Part shown: one piece after another, positions 20,373 through 31,716 of the stretch
How the letters are laid out: each line of letters opens with the position of its first letter
Position numbering within the stretch: the stretch's first letter is position 1
DNA from: Guyanagaster necrorhizus
Taxonomy: Eukaryota > Basidiomycota > Agaricomycetes > Agaricales > Physalacriaceae
NCBI RefSeq assembly: GCF_019112545.1
Contig: NW_025064897.1
Coordinates: 865,926-929,925 of the forward strand
DNA: 64,000 nt
Direction: 5' to 3'
The notes under the pieces: generated by a model
The model's database searches: none
Seen by the model: only the letters and a program-made list of their open reading frames with translations
What the model was told of the DNA's origin: nothing
Position numbers and translations under genes: made by a program

Positions 20373-22947
20373 ATGGATTCGGAGGGACATGGCAGGGCAG
20401 ATGTACTCAACCAACTTGAAACGGTTCCGGACATTTCCCTGGAGTACTTCAAGAGATATTCGCTCCCGGACCATATAGACAAGATTGTAGATATCCTCGA
20501 GACTGACGGGATCTTGAAGGCCTTTAACAACAAATCTGGGCTGCAGTGGGCTGACTTTCCTGTTGACCCAAGGTACAGCCCAAATGCAGAACAGGAGACT
20601 TTCAAGTGTATGACAACTATTGCCGCAGCTATCCCTAGAGTCGCTCAGCAAGTTGTTCCAGGAGAGCGGAAACCTACAACCGTGATGGAATGCAGAGCTT
20701 ATCCGCCGACTGTCTCAGAAGGGCGCCATAAATCACTAGTCCCCGATGGGTACTACAGACTTGTACAATCCAGGTCTCCAACATATGTTCCAGATGCAAG
20801 ATCCATGATGGTCGTGGACGCGCCAATGTCCGCTGAGATAGACGCAGTTGGTGACATTCTTATACCTTTGGGTCAAACTAGGCTCACTACACTTTCTAGG
20901 ATAGCATGACCTGGAATTGGCCAGTGCTAGAAGAATACACGTGTAACGATCATATTAGCGACGAGAATGATGTAAGCCAATTACTTTGTTATTTGTATCC
21001 TTCACCTGATTTATTAAACAGAACATCACAAAGTTAGTAGAGAATACGATTGAGGTGATACGCTCAGACCCCACCCGTCGTTTCATGTGTGGAATGACGA
21101 TTGAAAACACGATGACTCGCTTTTGGTTCTTCTCGCGAGCTATCGTTCTTGTCTCCGAGGCATTCGATTTCATCAAGGTACCCCTAATGTCTAACCGTAG
21201 ATGTACCAACCAATAATATATAGGACTGTGCGTTTCTGATGCATTACATCCTTTCGCTGTCTTTCGGGACTGAAGAGGAACTAGGCTATGACCTATCTGT
21301 CACTCGCGTTGCTCATCCCGTGGACGAAGATCCTTCACTTCACATCATTCAATATGACTATCGTATCGGCAGGGATATCTATCGAACGGTGCAAGATTTA
21401 AACTCGTTTCGTGCAACAAGCCTGGTCTCTCGTGCGACCCAGGTCTGGAACGTTCGCCATCTGAACGATCCTCAATGCCCAAAACGTGCACTAAAAGACG
21501 TCTGGATACCTTCTGACGCCAGAACCGAGTTGGAGATCCAGCAAGACATATTTGGTAGCATCAAGAAGAACCAGTCAGGCATCGACAAGGACTATCAACG
21601 CTACTTCATGGAAATTCTTAAATGCACAGTAGTATGGACTTCCAATGACGTCGCCGATGACATGTTGGTGTTCGTGCGCGATCTTGTAGGGATTAAGGAC
21701 GGACTAGACTTCGCAGGAGTGAAATGGGGTCAGCCGGTCGGATCTACCGGGATCAATCGCTTCAAAGCCTAAGGGAGGTAGCGTAAGGAATGCCGACCCA
21801 GAATCCGCCGACAACAGTAGTCTTCACAAGGGCAAAAAACATGTCCGTGTAGTATTTTCCGATGTAGGTGTGTCCCTACACGATGTTCAACGGCACGATG
21901 TCATTTTCAGGGCTCTCAGCGACGCTTTGAAGGGTACTACATTGTCTGCTCTTCTCCTTTATCATTACTAACTGAGGCTTGCAGGACTCTATTATTTCTC
22001 CATAGGCCGCTATGTCCACCGAGACATGTCATCAGGCAATATTCTCCTCGTTAATGGAATAGCGAGGATCTCCGACCGTGAGTACGCAAAATATTTCTTA
22101 CCCTCTGGTCCAAAAAATGAGAAAACGGTGCGTGTACATTTCTTGGCTTTCCGCCTGACCTCAAGCTGTTGAACAGGAAACCCCTATCTATATGGCTGTG
22201 GAAGTGCAGGCAGACAGGTACCTCTTCTACTTCCGGAAGGAGCTGTGCGTAAAAGTACCACCATTTTTGCACAACTACCTCCATGATATCGAGTCTCTGT
22301 TCTGGATCACGTAGTATTCTCGACTATATCGGTATCATATGCGAAGACTCAACTCGCGGAATGTCGTGCGCAACACGAAATATTCGACCGCATCTTTTCG
22401 CATTGTCCTGAGGGTTGCCTTCATCGAACTGATATCCTATTCCAATCTGATATCCATGATGTCGTGGCATGCCTTCCCGGAATACGCTCCTGCCGCTCAC
22501 GCATTTCATCGCATATGGGCGCAACTACTCAGACTCCACGCTGAAGTGGAAAATCAGAAAGACTTTCCTCAGCATGCACATTTCGACATAGTCTATCATC
22601 GACAACCAGATTCTCTGGTCCAAAGAGATCTGTTTGAAGCCTTTGAAACAGCTGCAAAAGAAGCGTACACTGGCGGTACCGAATCGCCACCTCTCAGAGA
22701 TACATCTGATGAACCAGAGTTACCACACGAGCAACCAGTCTATAGGGAGGAGAAGGGTAATGACGGTGACAGCGCTGCCGAGCAAACTCATGTTGATCTT
22801 GAAGGTTCAGAACGATCAGAGCCTCCACCAGCTAGTAAGAAGCAGAGGACAGGCACAGGGAAGGAGAAGGTCACCAGCCAAGCTTGCAATACTGAAGATG
22901 GACCGGTGCAAAGCATCCACAGCGCGGGAAAGAGAAAGCATCTTTAG
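20373..22947 (+). pseudogene. FunK1 fungal-type protein kinase with two frame breaks
   Basis: Start MDSEGHGRADVLNQ at 20373 has a good context (ACCATGG). Exons can be joined through FMCGMTIENTMTRFWFFSR and VLVSEAFDFIK (the FunK1 N-lobe pattern TxENTxxRxWxxSR), then RVVFSDVGVSLHD, the catalytic loop YVHRDMSSGN (about 22011-22040), RISDREYAKY in place of DFG-like DLE(Y/F)AK, TPIYMAVEV and HDIESLFWIT. Next the frame meets TAG (about 22312). The FunK1-like sequence goes on one frame over (VSYAKTQLAECRAQHEIFDRIFSH), then returns to the first frame at about 22470 (PEYAPAAHAFHRIW) through to the basic tail ending at 22945. Introns near 20811-20898 and 21718-21772 are needed for the N-terminal parts. 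FunK1 kinases are expanded in mushrooms and of unknown substrate. Two compensating one-base shifts suggest decay or base-calling errors. Confidence 0.6.
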
Positions 22948-23277
22948 ATTATGTGTAAAGTGTCTGTTGAAACAGGATAGTCATTATTCCAGATGAAATG
23001 AATTCCTCACGCACGCATATGTTACTGGTCTGATAAGATCCACTGGATGTATGTGAGTGGGTGACTTGTTACAAGGATTTACCGATGAAGAATATCTGTA
23101 AATTGATTTAAAATAATACATCAAGCCGAAATGACGAGTATACTTTCGTCCACCATGCCTTGTCATCGATAGAGGCTCCTGAGGCCTGGGTGCTGAGTCC
23201 TTACCCATCTATAAAAGAATCGTGCGGGGACGCAACGGTTTCAAGTAAACTATGCAACGAATCTAGCCGGCTGTACA
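22948..23277. other. Intergenic spacer before the App1 duplication
   Basis: About 330 bases with no gene. The App1 5' homology starts near 23278. Confidence 0.4.
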
Positions 23278-23660
23278 TAGACGATGCCGATATTCGTACT
23301 CTTGTATGAACAACTTCTATTACCACCACGATGCCTGAAGAGATGCCTACCTCCTGGAAATTGCTGGCATCCTCTGTATCCAATCGCGTAAAGGGATACG
23401 TCGCACAGAAAGACTTTTGGACTCGAAATATTAACCTTCAACGGCAACTTGTCGTAGACACTGACAACGAGCAATCATGGAAGGAATGGGCTAGCCAGAA
23501 GATTGACAATAAACTGTTACAGAACGGTAGTCCAGGAATAGAGAAGATTGCTCTGTTTCCTGGATGAGCAGCGAGGAGGTATCTATCCGACCATGAGAAT
23601 GAAGGTGCGACTTCGTATTCCTTATCTTCTTTTCTCGGGTACTGATTACATGGTCGTCAT
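23278..23660 (+). pseudogene. Duplicated first exon and leader of the App1 gene
   Basis: This stretch matches about 23830-24213 base for base over most of its length. The homology covers about 50 bases of leader, the ATG (23331), all of exon 1 (EEMPTSWK, RTRNINLQR-like, SWKEWASQKI, GIEKIALFPG) and most of intron 1. It stops where the functional copy has its CAG acceptor; here the sequence reads CGTCAT. The copy has a TGA where the parent has TGG (after ALFPG), so it encodes at most 78 residues and cannot splice into the phosphatase body. It is a tandem partial duplication lying directly upstream of the parent. Confidence 0.85.
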
Positions 23661-23888
23661 CTGGACACGACACAGAGATGAGAATCGGAAACTCGATGAA
23701 GAATCAGGGTGAATGACAAAAGATCAGTAGAGTTCTGCAATGGATTTAGGCAATAGTCGTAGCCAGCAGGGACTGATGAGAGTAAGAATAGCATGGCTAC
23801 CACGTGGGCTGTAGCAATATTACGCGACAATGCCGGTATTCGTACTCTGCCTTGAACAGCTTCCATCATAACATGTCCTGATACCACA

Positions 23889-26099
23889 ATGTCTGAAGAG
23901 ATGCCTACCTCCTGGAAATCGCTGGCAAGTACTGCATCCAATCGCTTAAAGGGGTACATTGCGCAGAAAGACCTCCGGACTCGAAATATTAACCTTCAAC
24001 GACGGCTCGGCGTAGACACTGACAATGGGCAATCTTGGAAAGAATGGGCTGGCCAGAAGATTAGCAATAAATTGTTGCAGAACAGCAGCCCGGGTATAGA
24101 GAAGCTTGCTCTGTTTCCTGGATGGGCGGTAAGAAAATATTTATCCGACAATGAGAATGAAGGTGCGAATTCGTATTCCATACCTGCTTCTCTCATGTAG
24201 TAATTACATTACTCGTCAGGTCCATTCGAGGTTGACGTCTACGTTTCAGGGTTCGCCTCCATTCATAGGTCGCAGGAGTCCGCAAGTCGGTCTGAGAAAG
24301 CTTTTATGAGTCTAGCAAAAAGTGCGGTCAACTTTTTACCTGTATTTCTTGTTAACTAGTATTATTAGGCTTTGCCTCGTTGCCTAAGCTGGACTCTGAA
24401 GGTGGAGCAGAGGGTTCATTAGGTCGAGCCAGCGCGTCTACTGAAGAACTGCTGGGCACCATCAAGCTACCACCGCGGCCACAGGAAATCACGGAGGAGT
24501 TCGAAGTAGAGGCACTCGAGAGACAGTTTCGGCGTCTCAATGAGAGCCAGTCTTCTGTGGATATCACTCATTCACCATCGCGGTCGTCCTCCTCATACGA
24601 CACACCACCTCTGGCTGACTATGAGTCGACAACAAAACTATCAGGCGACCTTCGCAAGTTTCACGCCAATTTGGAAGCCAGGCTGCAGCCTTTCTGGTCC
24701 TCAGTTCTCCCCGGTCGAATGGTGAACATCTGTCTCTTTCCAAAACCTCTCAATGCAGCGGATGATCCAACGAGCAACAGTCCTCTCGCATCTCAGGACG
24801 TTTCTACAGCAGCAGATGGAAGTTTTCAAATGCGGTTTACCATCAGATGGGAAGATATGTGTCAGCACCCTGGGGCGCTCCATATAGCGTTCGGAGAACG
24901 CAATGTCGAACATGAACTGATAGCTGCAGCTCGACTTCTGCCTCCTCCATCCCCTTCCGCCTCCCTGGTTGTAGATCTGGTCGTCCCCGAACCTGTTTCG
25001 CCTATAATAATTGCTAGAATTCCTTTGACCTACAGCCCTATTCGTGTTATATCGGATATCGATGATACCATCAAACATTCGGACGTGCCTGGAGGTGCCC
25101 GCAGCGTTTTCCGCAATGTTTTTGTCAAGGATCTAGACGATCTTGTTATACCGGGAATGGGAGAGTGGTATACCGGGATGTGGAAGAAAGGTGTTCGCTT
25201 TCATTACGTGGTACGCATCTACCTGCTTGTGGGACCCCGACACTCAATACAGCACTCTGGTACAGTCAAACGGCCCCTTTGAGCTACTGCCTGTTCTGGG
25301 GGATTTTTTCAACGTCGCGCACTTGCCTCCGGGTATGAGTTTGCAACTACTTTTGAAATGGACTGCTGATTAACTTCAGGGTCAATAAAACTCAAGTCCT
25401 ATGCGGGCCGTTCCTTATTCAGTGGTCTATTATCGGCTCCCGCCGCACGTAAACGCAATGCAGTCCTGGAAATTCTAGATTCATTTTCCCATTCTCACTT
25501 CATACTCATTGGCGATACCGGCGAGCAAGATATGGAGCTCTATGCAGAGTGGGTGTCTTCATTAGAACGTTAGGATCGAAGTTAATTGGCACCCTACTTC
25601 TAGATTCGCCAGTCAGAGACCTAAACAGGTTCTGGCTGTATTTATTCGGCATGCACATAATGGAGAACCGCTCGAAGATCCAACGGGATCACATCCCACC
25701 AGAGACATCGAGTTTCGTTCGGCACCCCCAGCGTACGGCTCCGAGTCAGGAACTATGCGCGCTTCTCGACGTACGTCTTCAGGAGCGTTCTCAGCGACGT
25801 ACGCCGTTCGAACGCCTACAACTTCCCGCAAAGATTCGAGCCGGCCCAACAACGACTACTTTGCTTATCCTCTAACTGACGAACCAGATTCGATCGCTGA
25901 GAAAGAGTCGTCCGGATTGTTCTTCACGTCAAATTCCCGGATGCCTTCTACGCCTCCACGTCTGATGGAGGCAGAGAAGAAGAAACTGGAGTTGCAGATG
26001 CGCATTTACAGTGCGAGAGCGATGATCCCGAAGCATATACCTTTTCGTGTCTTCAGATCTCCGGAGGATTGTGTGGAAATACATCAGATTTTGTCGTAG
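23889..26099 (+). CDS. APP1: App1-family phosphatidate phosphatase
   Basis: Six exons: 23889-24162, 24220 onward (PFEVDVYVSGFAS), 24369-25210, then exons with SNGPFELLPVLGDFF, SIKLKSYAGRSLFSGLL and the last exon to TAG at 26097-26099. The catalytic HAD-like motif is VISDIDDTIKHSDV (DxDxT, about 25050-25082), followed by GARSVFRNVFVKDL and the conserved GDTGEQDMELYAE motif. Yeast App1 is a magnesium-dependent phosphatidate phosphatase at cortical actin patches, making diacylglycerol during endocytosis; the same reaction is inferred here. The C-terminus (about 25700-26099) is Ser/Pro-rich and variable, as in relatives. A truncated copy of its 5' end lies just upstream. The fifth intron (donor near 25554) is the least certain junction. 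Confidence 0.9.
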
Positions 26100-26887
26100 T
26101 TATATTTCATGGACGCTTGGTGTTGTATCGTATATTATCTCGTATCATTTGATAATTTGGGTCGTGCTAACTGGCGGGAGTCGGTAGGGGCTTGAATTTG
26201 GCGGGTTGAAAGACCCGGTTGTTAACAAAACGTACATGGCAATGGAGGCAGGCAAACAGGTAGCATTAGGTGGAAATCTCTTTTACCGCAACAGTAAGCA
26301 TCTTCAGGGCTTTGACAGCTGCGAGATCCCGTAGCCATGATTTTGACAAGTTTTAGAAGGTTCTTACCTCATGAAAGAGAGGCACACAAAATGGCATCGT
26401 AGGGCCCACTAACATGATTGTTAATGTGTCTCATGAGCAGAGAAAAGCTCGCAGCGCAAGAAAGTTATTGGCACCGTACGTCGAAAATGGGAGTCAGATA
26501 CTCCACAGCTATCGAAAACGAGCACAGCAGATGATAACCTTTATGAGCACACAGCCAGGGAAAGAGAAAACCGTAGAATGTGAAATAAGACGGCCGCAGA
26601 AGGATATGACTTCATATTTGCTTTGATTCCGGAACAGGTGTTTATAACTACCGCGCAGAGTGGCTGCAAAATGCGTCATGGGTGTCCCTCATTATATTCA
26701 TATTGAAATATGAGACTGACGATCCTTATGTATATTCGAATGAGAAGGATGGCTAACAATGAGGCCTTGAAGCTTGAAGCCTGAAGCTTTGAAGAACTGA
26801 TCCGAGTCAAGAAAACTGGCCGGAAACTCGGAGTGATTCACGTGATATATTGGTTTCCTTCCCAGGCTACTTTAGCGTACTTTACTA
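26100..26887. other. Intergenic, convergent 3' ends
   Basis: No convincing gene between the App1 stop and the F-box-like gene stop. A small purine microrepeat (TTGAAGCTTGAAGCCTGAAG) lies near 26767. Confidence 0.4.
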
Positions 26888-28341
26888 CTAATGATGCTGT
26901 CTTCGTCGTTTGAGATTTGGTACGACCGGCTGTAAATCCATTCTAGAACACCATCTATGCTCCCTCTTTGTCGACTTGCGGCAGAACAGCTTGTCTTTTT
27001 CCCACCTCACTTCCGTCAAATTTGGGCATGTTTTAAGCCACCCAGTCATCAGGTCGCATACATCATCGTCCCCATTACTGAACCATGCGGAGACAGGAGG
27101 GTCCATGGAGTTGTATATATGCAGTGTTCTCAAGTTCTTCATCTTACTGAAGAACATGGATGGCATGTTCAGCATTGACAACTAATATCAAACTGGTGAG
27201 ACAGTCTGGGATAAGGGAATAGACAACGCACCTCATTGGGATACCCACTGCAGTACTTGATCTTCACCTCTCTGAAATCTCGGAAGATATGCGAGATTGC
27301 ATACAAAATTTCCCTGTCCCATTCCTTGATTGTGATGCTCAGTGACTCCAAATATGGCCACCTGGTGCCTACCTTTTCCAACAGGCTCAACGCGCTTAAA
27401 ATATTTATCGGAGGATAACTAATTTCGAGATACTTCAACAGGCTTCCTCCATCCATGAGAGGGAAGAGGAAGTTAGGTGGACCCCTGTAGCTCGTCAAAT
27501 TGCCAAGCGCCCGGGGAAGCAGTCGTAGATTTTCGGGGACAGGCCAGAAGAAGTTGAACACCTCCAGCGCATGGACGGACTGGCACTCTTCGGTTAAAAA
27601 TGTTGCGATTTCGTCTTGCCTACCCGTTCTTACTAACAAGGTGAAATGCAGGCGCAAGGTCTCGAGCTTGCATGGCAAAGGCAAGTTATGCTTGTCACGC
27701 CTGGCAAGGAAAGAGTTGACACGGTCGGATACGCTGACGGAAAGAGTGCGAAGCGCTGTTATAGTAAGAAGACGCAGAAACGAATATGGGTCGCTGCTGC
27801 CAGGCAACGTGCTGCAGCCAAAGAGCGAGAGATCCGTTATAGGAAGGCACGGGAAGACGTCATAACCTTCGCTCAAGTCCACTGGCACCTCGTGAAACGT
27901 GCACTCGTCGATGACTAGTTTTCGGAGACTCTGGCAACCTTGTAGGAGATAGCCAAAGGACCTCGCGTCTGGGAGATCGCTGTCTCTGAAGCAGAGCGTA
28001 TGGAGGGACGTGAAGGATAGAATCCGAATCCACATGTCAATCTGGAAGTGGACACAATCTCCCTCATTGTCATTGAGATCATGGTCTGCTGTTGGATCAG
28101 GGTATATGGCGCCGGCCAGCTCTAAAGACCGTGGAATACAATGCATGTCGTCTCGTTGATTGAAGCAGGACGCGTCGTGGGCTCTAAATTGGCGGCGGTC
28201 GTTATAGCGAATATGTCGGTAGAACTGTCTGATGCCTATGTCGTAGAAGATTTTGCATGTCTGCATGACATGTAGGAGGTCACTGTATTTGTCGAGATGC
28301 TCGAATATCTCAGTCAGAGTTTCTGCTGCGAGCACATTCAT
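26888..28341 (-). CDS. F-box-like/LRR protein, paralogue 1
   Basis: Exon 1 runs 28341 to about 27232 and exon 2 ends at TAG 26888-26890, with one intron (donor GTGCGT after GYPNE, acceptor TATTAG). The N-terminus MNVLAAETLTEIFEHLDKYSDLLHVMQTCKIFYDIGIRQFYRHIRY is the short F-box-like helix set common in Agaricomycetes. The rest has leucine-rich strands such as LHTLCFRDSDLPDARSF and LLQGCQSLRKLVIDECTF. F-box proteins recruit substrates to SCF ubiquitin ligases; that role is inferred from the family. It is clearly paralogous to the gene at 29836-31367: same intron position, shared YLLQGCQSLRKL, ILYAIS and REVKIKY motifs. Confidence 0.8.
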
Positions 28342-28419
28342 GGTCGTAAATAGGGGAGGAGGTTAGAACAAGACAATATCAACAGTTTTAATTGTTGCAA
28401 CTTTACCTCATGGGAATAT
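28342..28419. other. Promoter-proximal spacer of F-box-like paralogue 1
   Basis: Only about 75 bases separate the start codon of the minus-strand gene from the left end of a probable solo LTR (AATAT target copy at 28415-28419). Its promoter may therefore include LTR sequence. Confidence 0.4.
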
Positions 28420-28623
28420 TGTACTATTTTTGGTGCTGATCATCACAAGCACCACTCTCGCCAGGCTCACCGTCAGGATTGCTGTGCGTTACTCAGCCAA
28501 TTTTCTTTTCTTGAAGATTCTAGTGTGTTCTCTCTGAAGTAGTATAAAAGCTGTATGTAGAGTGGGACACCCTTGTGCATTTGCCTTCAAGGGTTCCCTG
28601 TCACTTAGTAATCTACTCCAACA
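28420..28623 (+). repeat. Probable solo LTR
   Basis: 204 bases beginning TGTACT and ending CTCCAACA (TGT...ACA ends), flanked by the 5-base direct repeat AATAT at 28415-28419 and 28624-28628. Length and ends resemble the two copia LTR types in this window. It contains a clear TATA box (GTATAAAAG, near 28550) at a suitable place for an LTR promoter reading rightward. No primer site or second LTR was seen, so it is probably a solo LTR. Orientation is inferred from the TATA box. Confidence 0.55.
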
Positions 28624-29835
28624 AATATTGCCACCTAGGTGAGTTATTCTCAGTTGTCTCAAATTTGCCCTCCGTGATGATGATGCAAGCTCCTCAAAAT
28701 GGAAACCATGGTGCCATCTCGCGATCCCATCCTGAATCTCCCACCATTTCCTCCAAAATATTATTTATTTTAAGTACATAGAGCGATAATTTACAGATAA
28801 ATAAATTTTATTTTGACCTAGCCACTTATAATTAAATGAATTCTTTGTGAAGGGAAATTTCAGGTGGCATGCACAAATACAGATTTCATTGCATATTGGG
28901 ACAGAGACAGAGTCAGGGCATTAAATCTACAGGAAAATAATCTAAAATCATTTAAATGAAGAGGCTGACATCTGATATTGGGTAGAAATTGGAGGATAAC
29001 TGGTGGAATAGTAGTACTGTGAAGATTGAAGGTTAAAAGATGATGATGAGGTAGAACCTGGGTTAAACATGGATTAGAATTGAAGCAGAGGCAATGGGGT
29101 CATATGATGATGCCTAGAAGAAGGCACAGAGGTTGATGAAATTGGTGCAGGAATGCTCTGCTGAAATCCATATTTCTCAGGAGACTTAGATATGTCAGGC
29201 TTGAGTTCTGAGGGCTGATCTGTGTCTGGAGTTTCTCTGTTGGCATGAACATGCAATAGGTTGATAGTTGCAGCATCCAGCTGTTGGTCGAGGGCTTCAT
29301 TGATGGAGGAAATGGGTGTCTCAGTGCTGGCAAGTGATGGAACCAGAGTCTGGGAATAGGAAGGTGATGAAGAGACAGCCATGAGAGAAGGGGTGTCATG
29401 TTGATTTAAGAACAGTGCACAATCAGGCACCCAAGGTGATGGTGATGACTTGGAGAGCTGAAGCACTGGGATACTTCATTGCAATTGGAAGCAGCTGACA
29501 TTGAAGGGTATAGAAGACATGGGGGCAGGAAATGCAGAGGAGGGGGAAATATCCAAATTAATTCAATAAAATGAAAACTTGGTGTGTTATTCAAGTATTA
29601 TTCACACAAAACTAATAAATGTCCCGACACGGCGTCGGTTTGTGCCCAGTCACGTTATCGCATTACTAGTTTGGAATTCACGTGGTGGCTGTGCAGAGGG
29701 CAAATTTTCAAAAACTGTTATTCTCGGCCCTTTCATTCGCCTTGTCTCATGAACAATTGGCATTAGACACGATACACAAAATTGAATACTCAGTTTACAC
29801 AGAATAAAATAAAATTACAAATAATAAACCATCCG
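28624..29835. other. CpG-poor, gene-free block between the F-box-like paralogues
   Basis: From about 28790 to 29630 I count only one CG dinucleotide. A 130-residue open frame on the minus strand (29466-29074) is Ser/Pro/His-rich and unlike any family known to me. The base composition and the TG/CA excess suggest an old methylated repeat whose coding sequence has decayed. Confidence 0.45.
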
Positions 29836-31367
29836 TCATCTGCGCTGCTGCTGTGTATTGACCTCTACCGGCTGGGAATCTATTGTAAAGAACCACTTAT
29901 CCTCCTTCCTTGTTGACTTTCGGCACAACAGGCTCTCTTTTTTCCACTTCACTTCAGTCAACGTAGGGCAAGCCTCAATCCACCCCGCCATCAGCTTCAG
30001 TACCTCATCTGATCCTGAAGGACCTAAGTTATATGGCAAGCTCGCGCGATCCAAATCGATATACCCTCCGTACGATCCCTGGGCAAGATTAGTGTGCGGG
30101 TTATAGATATGCAACGTTGTTATATTTTTCATCTCGTCGAAGAATATCGATGCCATGCTCACGATAGTTGGCTGGGGTTGAAAATCAATCAGAAGTTCAA
30201 ACTCGATCAATGGAATGACCGACACACCTCATCGGGGCACCCACTATGGTACTTGATCTTCACTTCTCTGATGTGCCGGAACAGATACGAAATTGCGTAC
30301 AGAATTTCCACATCCCATTCCTGGATTGTGATGTCCAGCGCCTCCAATTGCGGCCTGTGACCGCCAACCTCTCCCAATACTTTCGATGCCTGCGATACGC
30401 TCATCATCAGATCACTAGTTTCCAGGCGGCCCAACGGGCATCCTGCGGCAGCAACAGCGGGAGCGAGGGCAGCTGGACCCTTATAATTTGTCAGATGCCT
30501 CAGTGCCCCCGGTCGTAATCGCAAATGATCGGATGGAAGGTCAGCGAAGTCAAGCAGCTCTAGTGTCTTGACAGAAGCACAGTGCGCATTCAGGAAAGCA
30601 GGGATGTTACCCTCCGCGCACCGCTTGCTGATACGGAGGCGCAGCCTCTCGAGATTGCCGAAGGATATGACATTACTGGAGGTGCGGCTGGCAAGGAAAG
30701 CACAATTCTGGTAGTCCAGATCGATGTTCAACGTGCGAATCGACCTGACTGTGAGAAGGTGGAGGAAGGAACCTGCTTCTGCGTCACTGGGCGGTCTATA
30801 TGGCCATCGATAGTCCGTCACGGTATTTTCTCCCAAGAGAGACAGCTCCTCTAATGGAAGCCATGGGAATAACCCATAACTCACGCTAAAGCCCCGCGGC
30901 TTCCTCTGGAAGGAGCATGTCTCGATGGAGAGTTTGCGAAGGCTCTGGCAGCCTTGGAGGAGATAACTGAAGGACTCCGAGTCCGGGAGAAGGCAGTGCG
31001 ATATGGAGAGTGTGTGCAAGAAAGTGAAGGAGAGCAAACGGACCCAAAGGTCGATTTGAGGCTGAACTTGAAGCGCCTCGGTGCCTTTGTAATGGTCATT
31101 CCACATCCATCGGGCCCCCTGAGGGACTCTTAGCACGTCGTGGAGAACTACCGACTGTGGAAAGCTGTACAAGCCATCTTGTGCATTCTTCCAACGCGCT
31201 GTCTGAGCGTTGAAGCTTTTGAGGCTCCTATATTGAATATGCCGGTACAACAGCTCTATAGCGATGCCATGAAAGACCAAACATGTTTGCACAACGTGGA
31301 AGAGATCCCTGGGATTGTCGAGGTGTTCGAATATCTGTATGAGAGTTTCAGTTGCGAGGACGCTCAT
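29836..31367 (-). CDS. F-box-like/LRR protein, paralogue 2
   Basis: Exon 1 is 31367-30228 and exon 2 runs from 30171 to the stop at 29836-29838; the 56-base intron is GTGTGT...CCCCAG. The start MSVLATETLIQIFEHLDNPRDLFHVVQTCLVFHG is again an F-box-like helix set. Leucine-rich strands follow (FLHTLSISHCLLPDSESFSYL, LLQGCQSLRKLSIETCSF), and exon 2 contains FFDEMKNITTLHIYNPH and a basic Gln/Arg tail. Same strand, same intron position and motif order as the gene at 26888-28341, so the pair arose by tandem duplication. A substrate-receptor role in an SCF ligase is inferred. Confidence 0.8.
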
Positions 31368-31716
31368 GGTGGAAAGTTATTCGGGGGCGGGAGGGGGGGG
31401 TGGTTGATAACGGTGGATCATCTGTTGGGGTCTGATGTCGGCTGTTCTTCAGATTTGCACGCAGTATACCTCTTTCATACACTGTTTCACAATCATCCCC
31501 CTCATGATCTGTGGCTTTGTTTTGAGGATCATGCCCATGAATCGGATACTCAAGGCTGTAGCAAAGATCTCTGACGCAAATCCTGCGGTCATATCTTCGC
31601 GCATCTATTCAGAGCTGCTAGATGGCTGAAGCTGAGGTCGAGTGGCTATAGGTGTTTCGACTATATGGGTCTTTTTGGAACGTGCGCATGCCCCAACCGC
31701 CTTCCGCTCATATTCA
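31368..31716. other. Short divergent spacer
   Basis: About 350 bases between the start of the minus-strand F-box-like gene and the start of the plus-strand membrane protein relic. It has a G-rich patch (GGGGGCGGGAGGGGGGG, about 31383). No TATA box is obvious. Confidence 0.4.

Noticed and set aside
22339..22470. Straight reading of the FunK1 C-terminal frame from 22339
   Set aside because: The register one base away reads FunK1-like (AECRAQHEIFDRIFSH), while the straight frame here does not; only after about 22470 does the straight frame look right.
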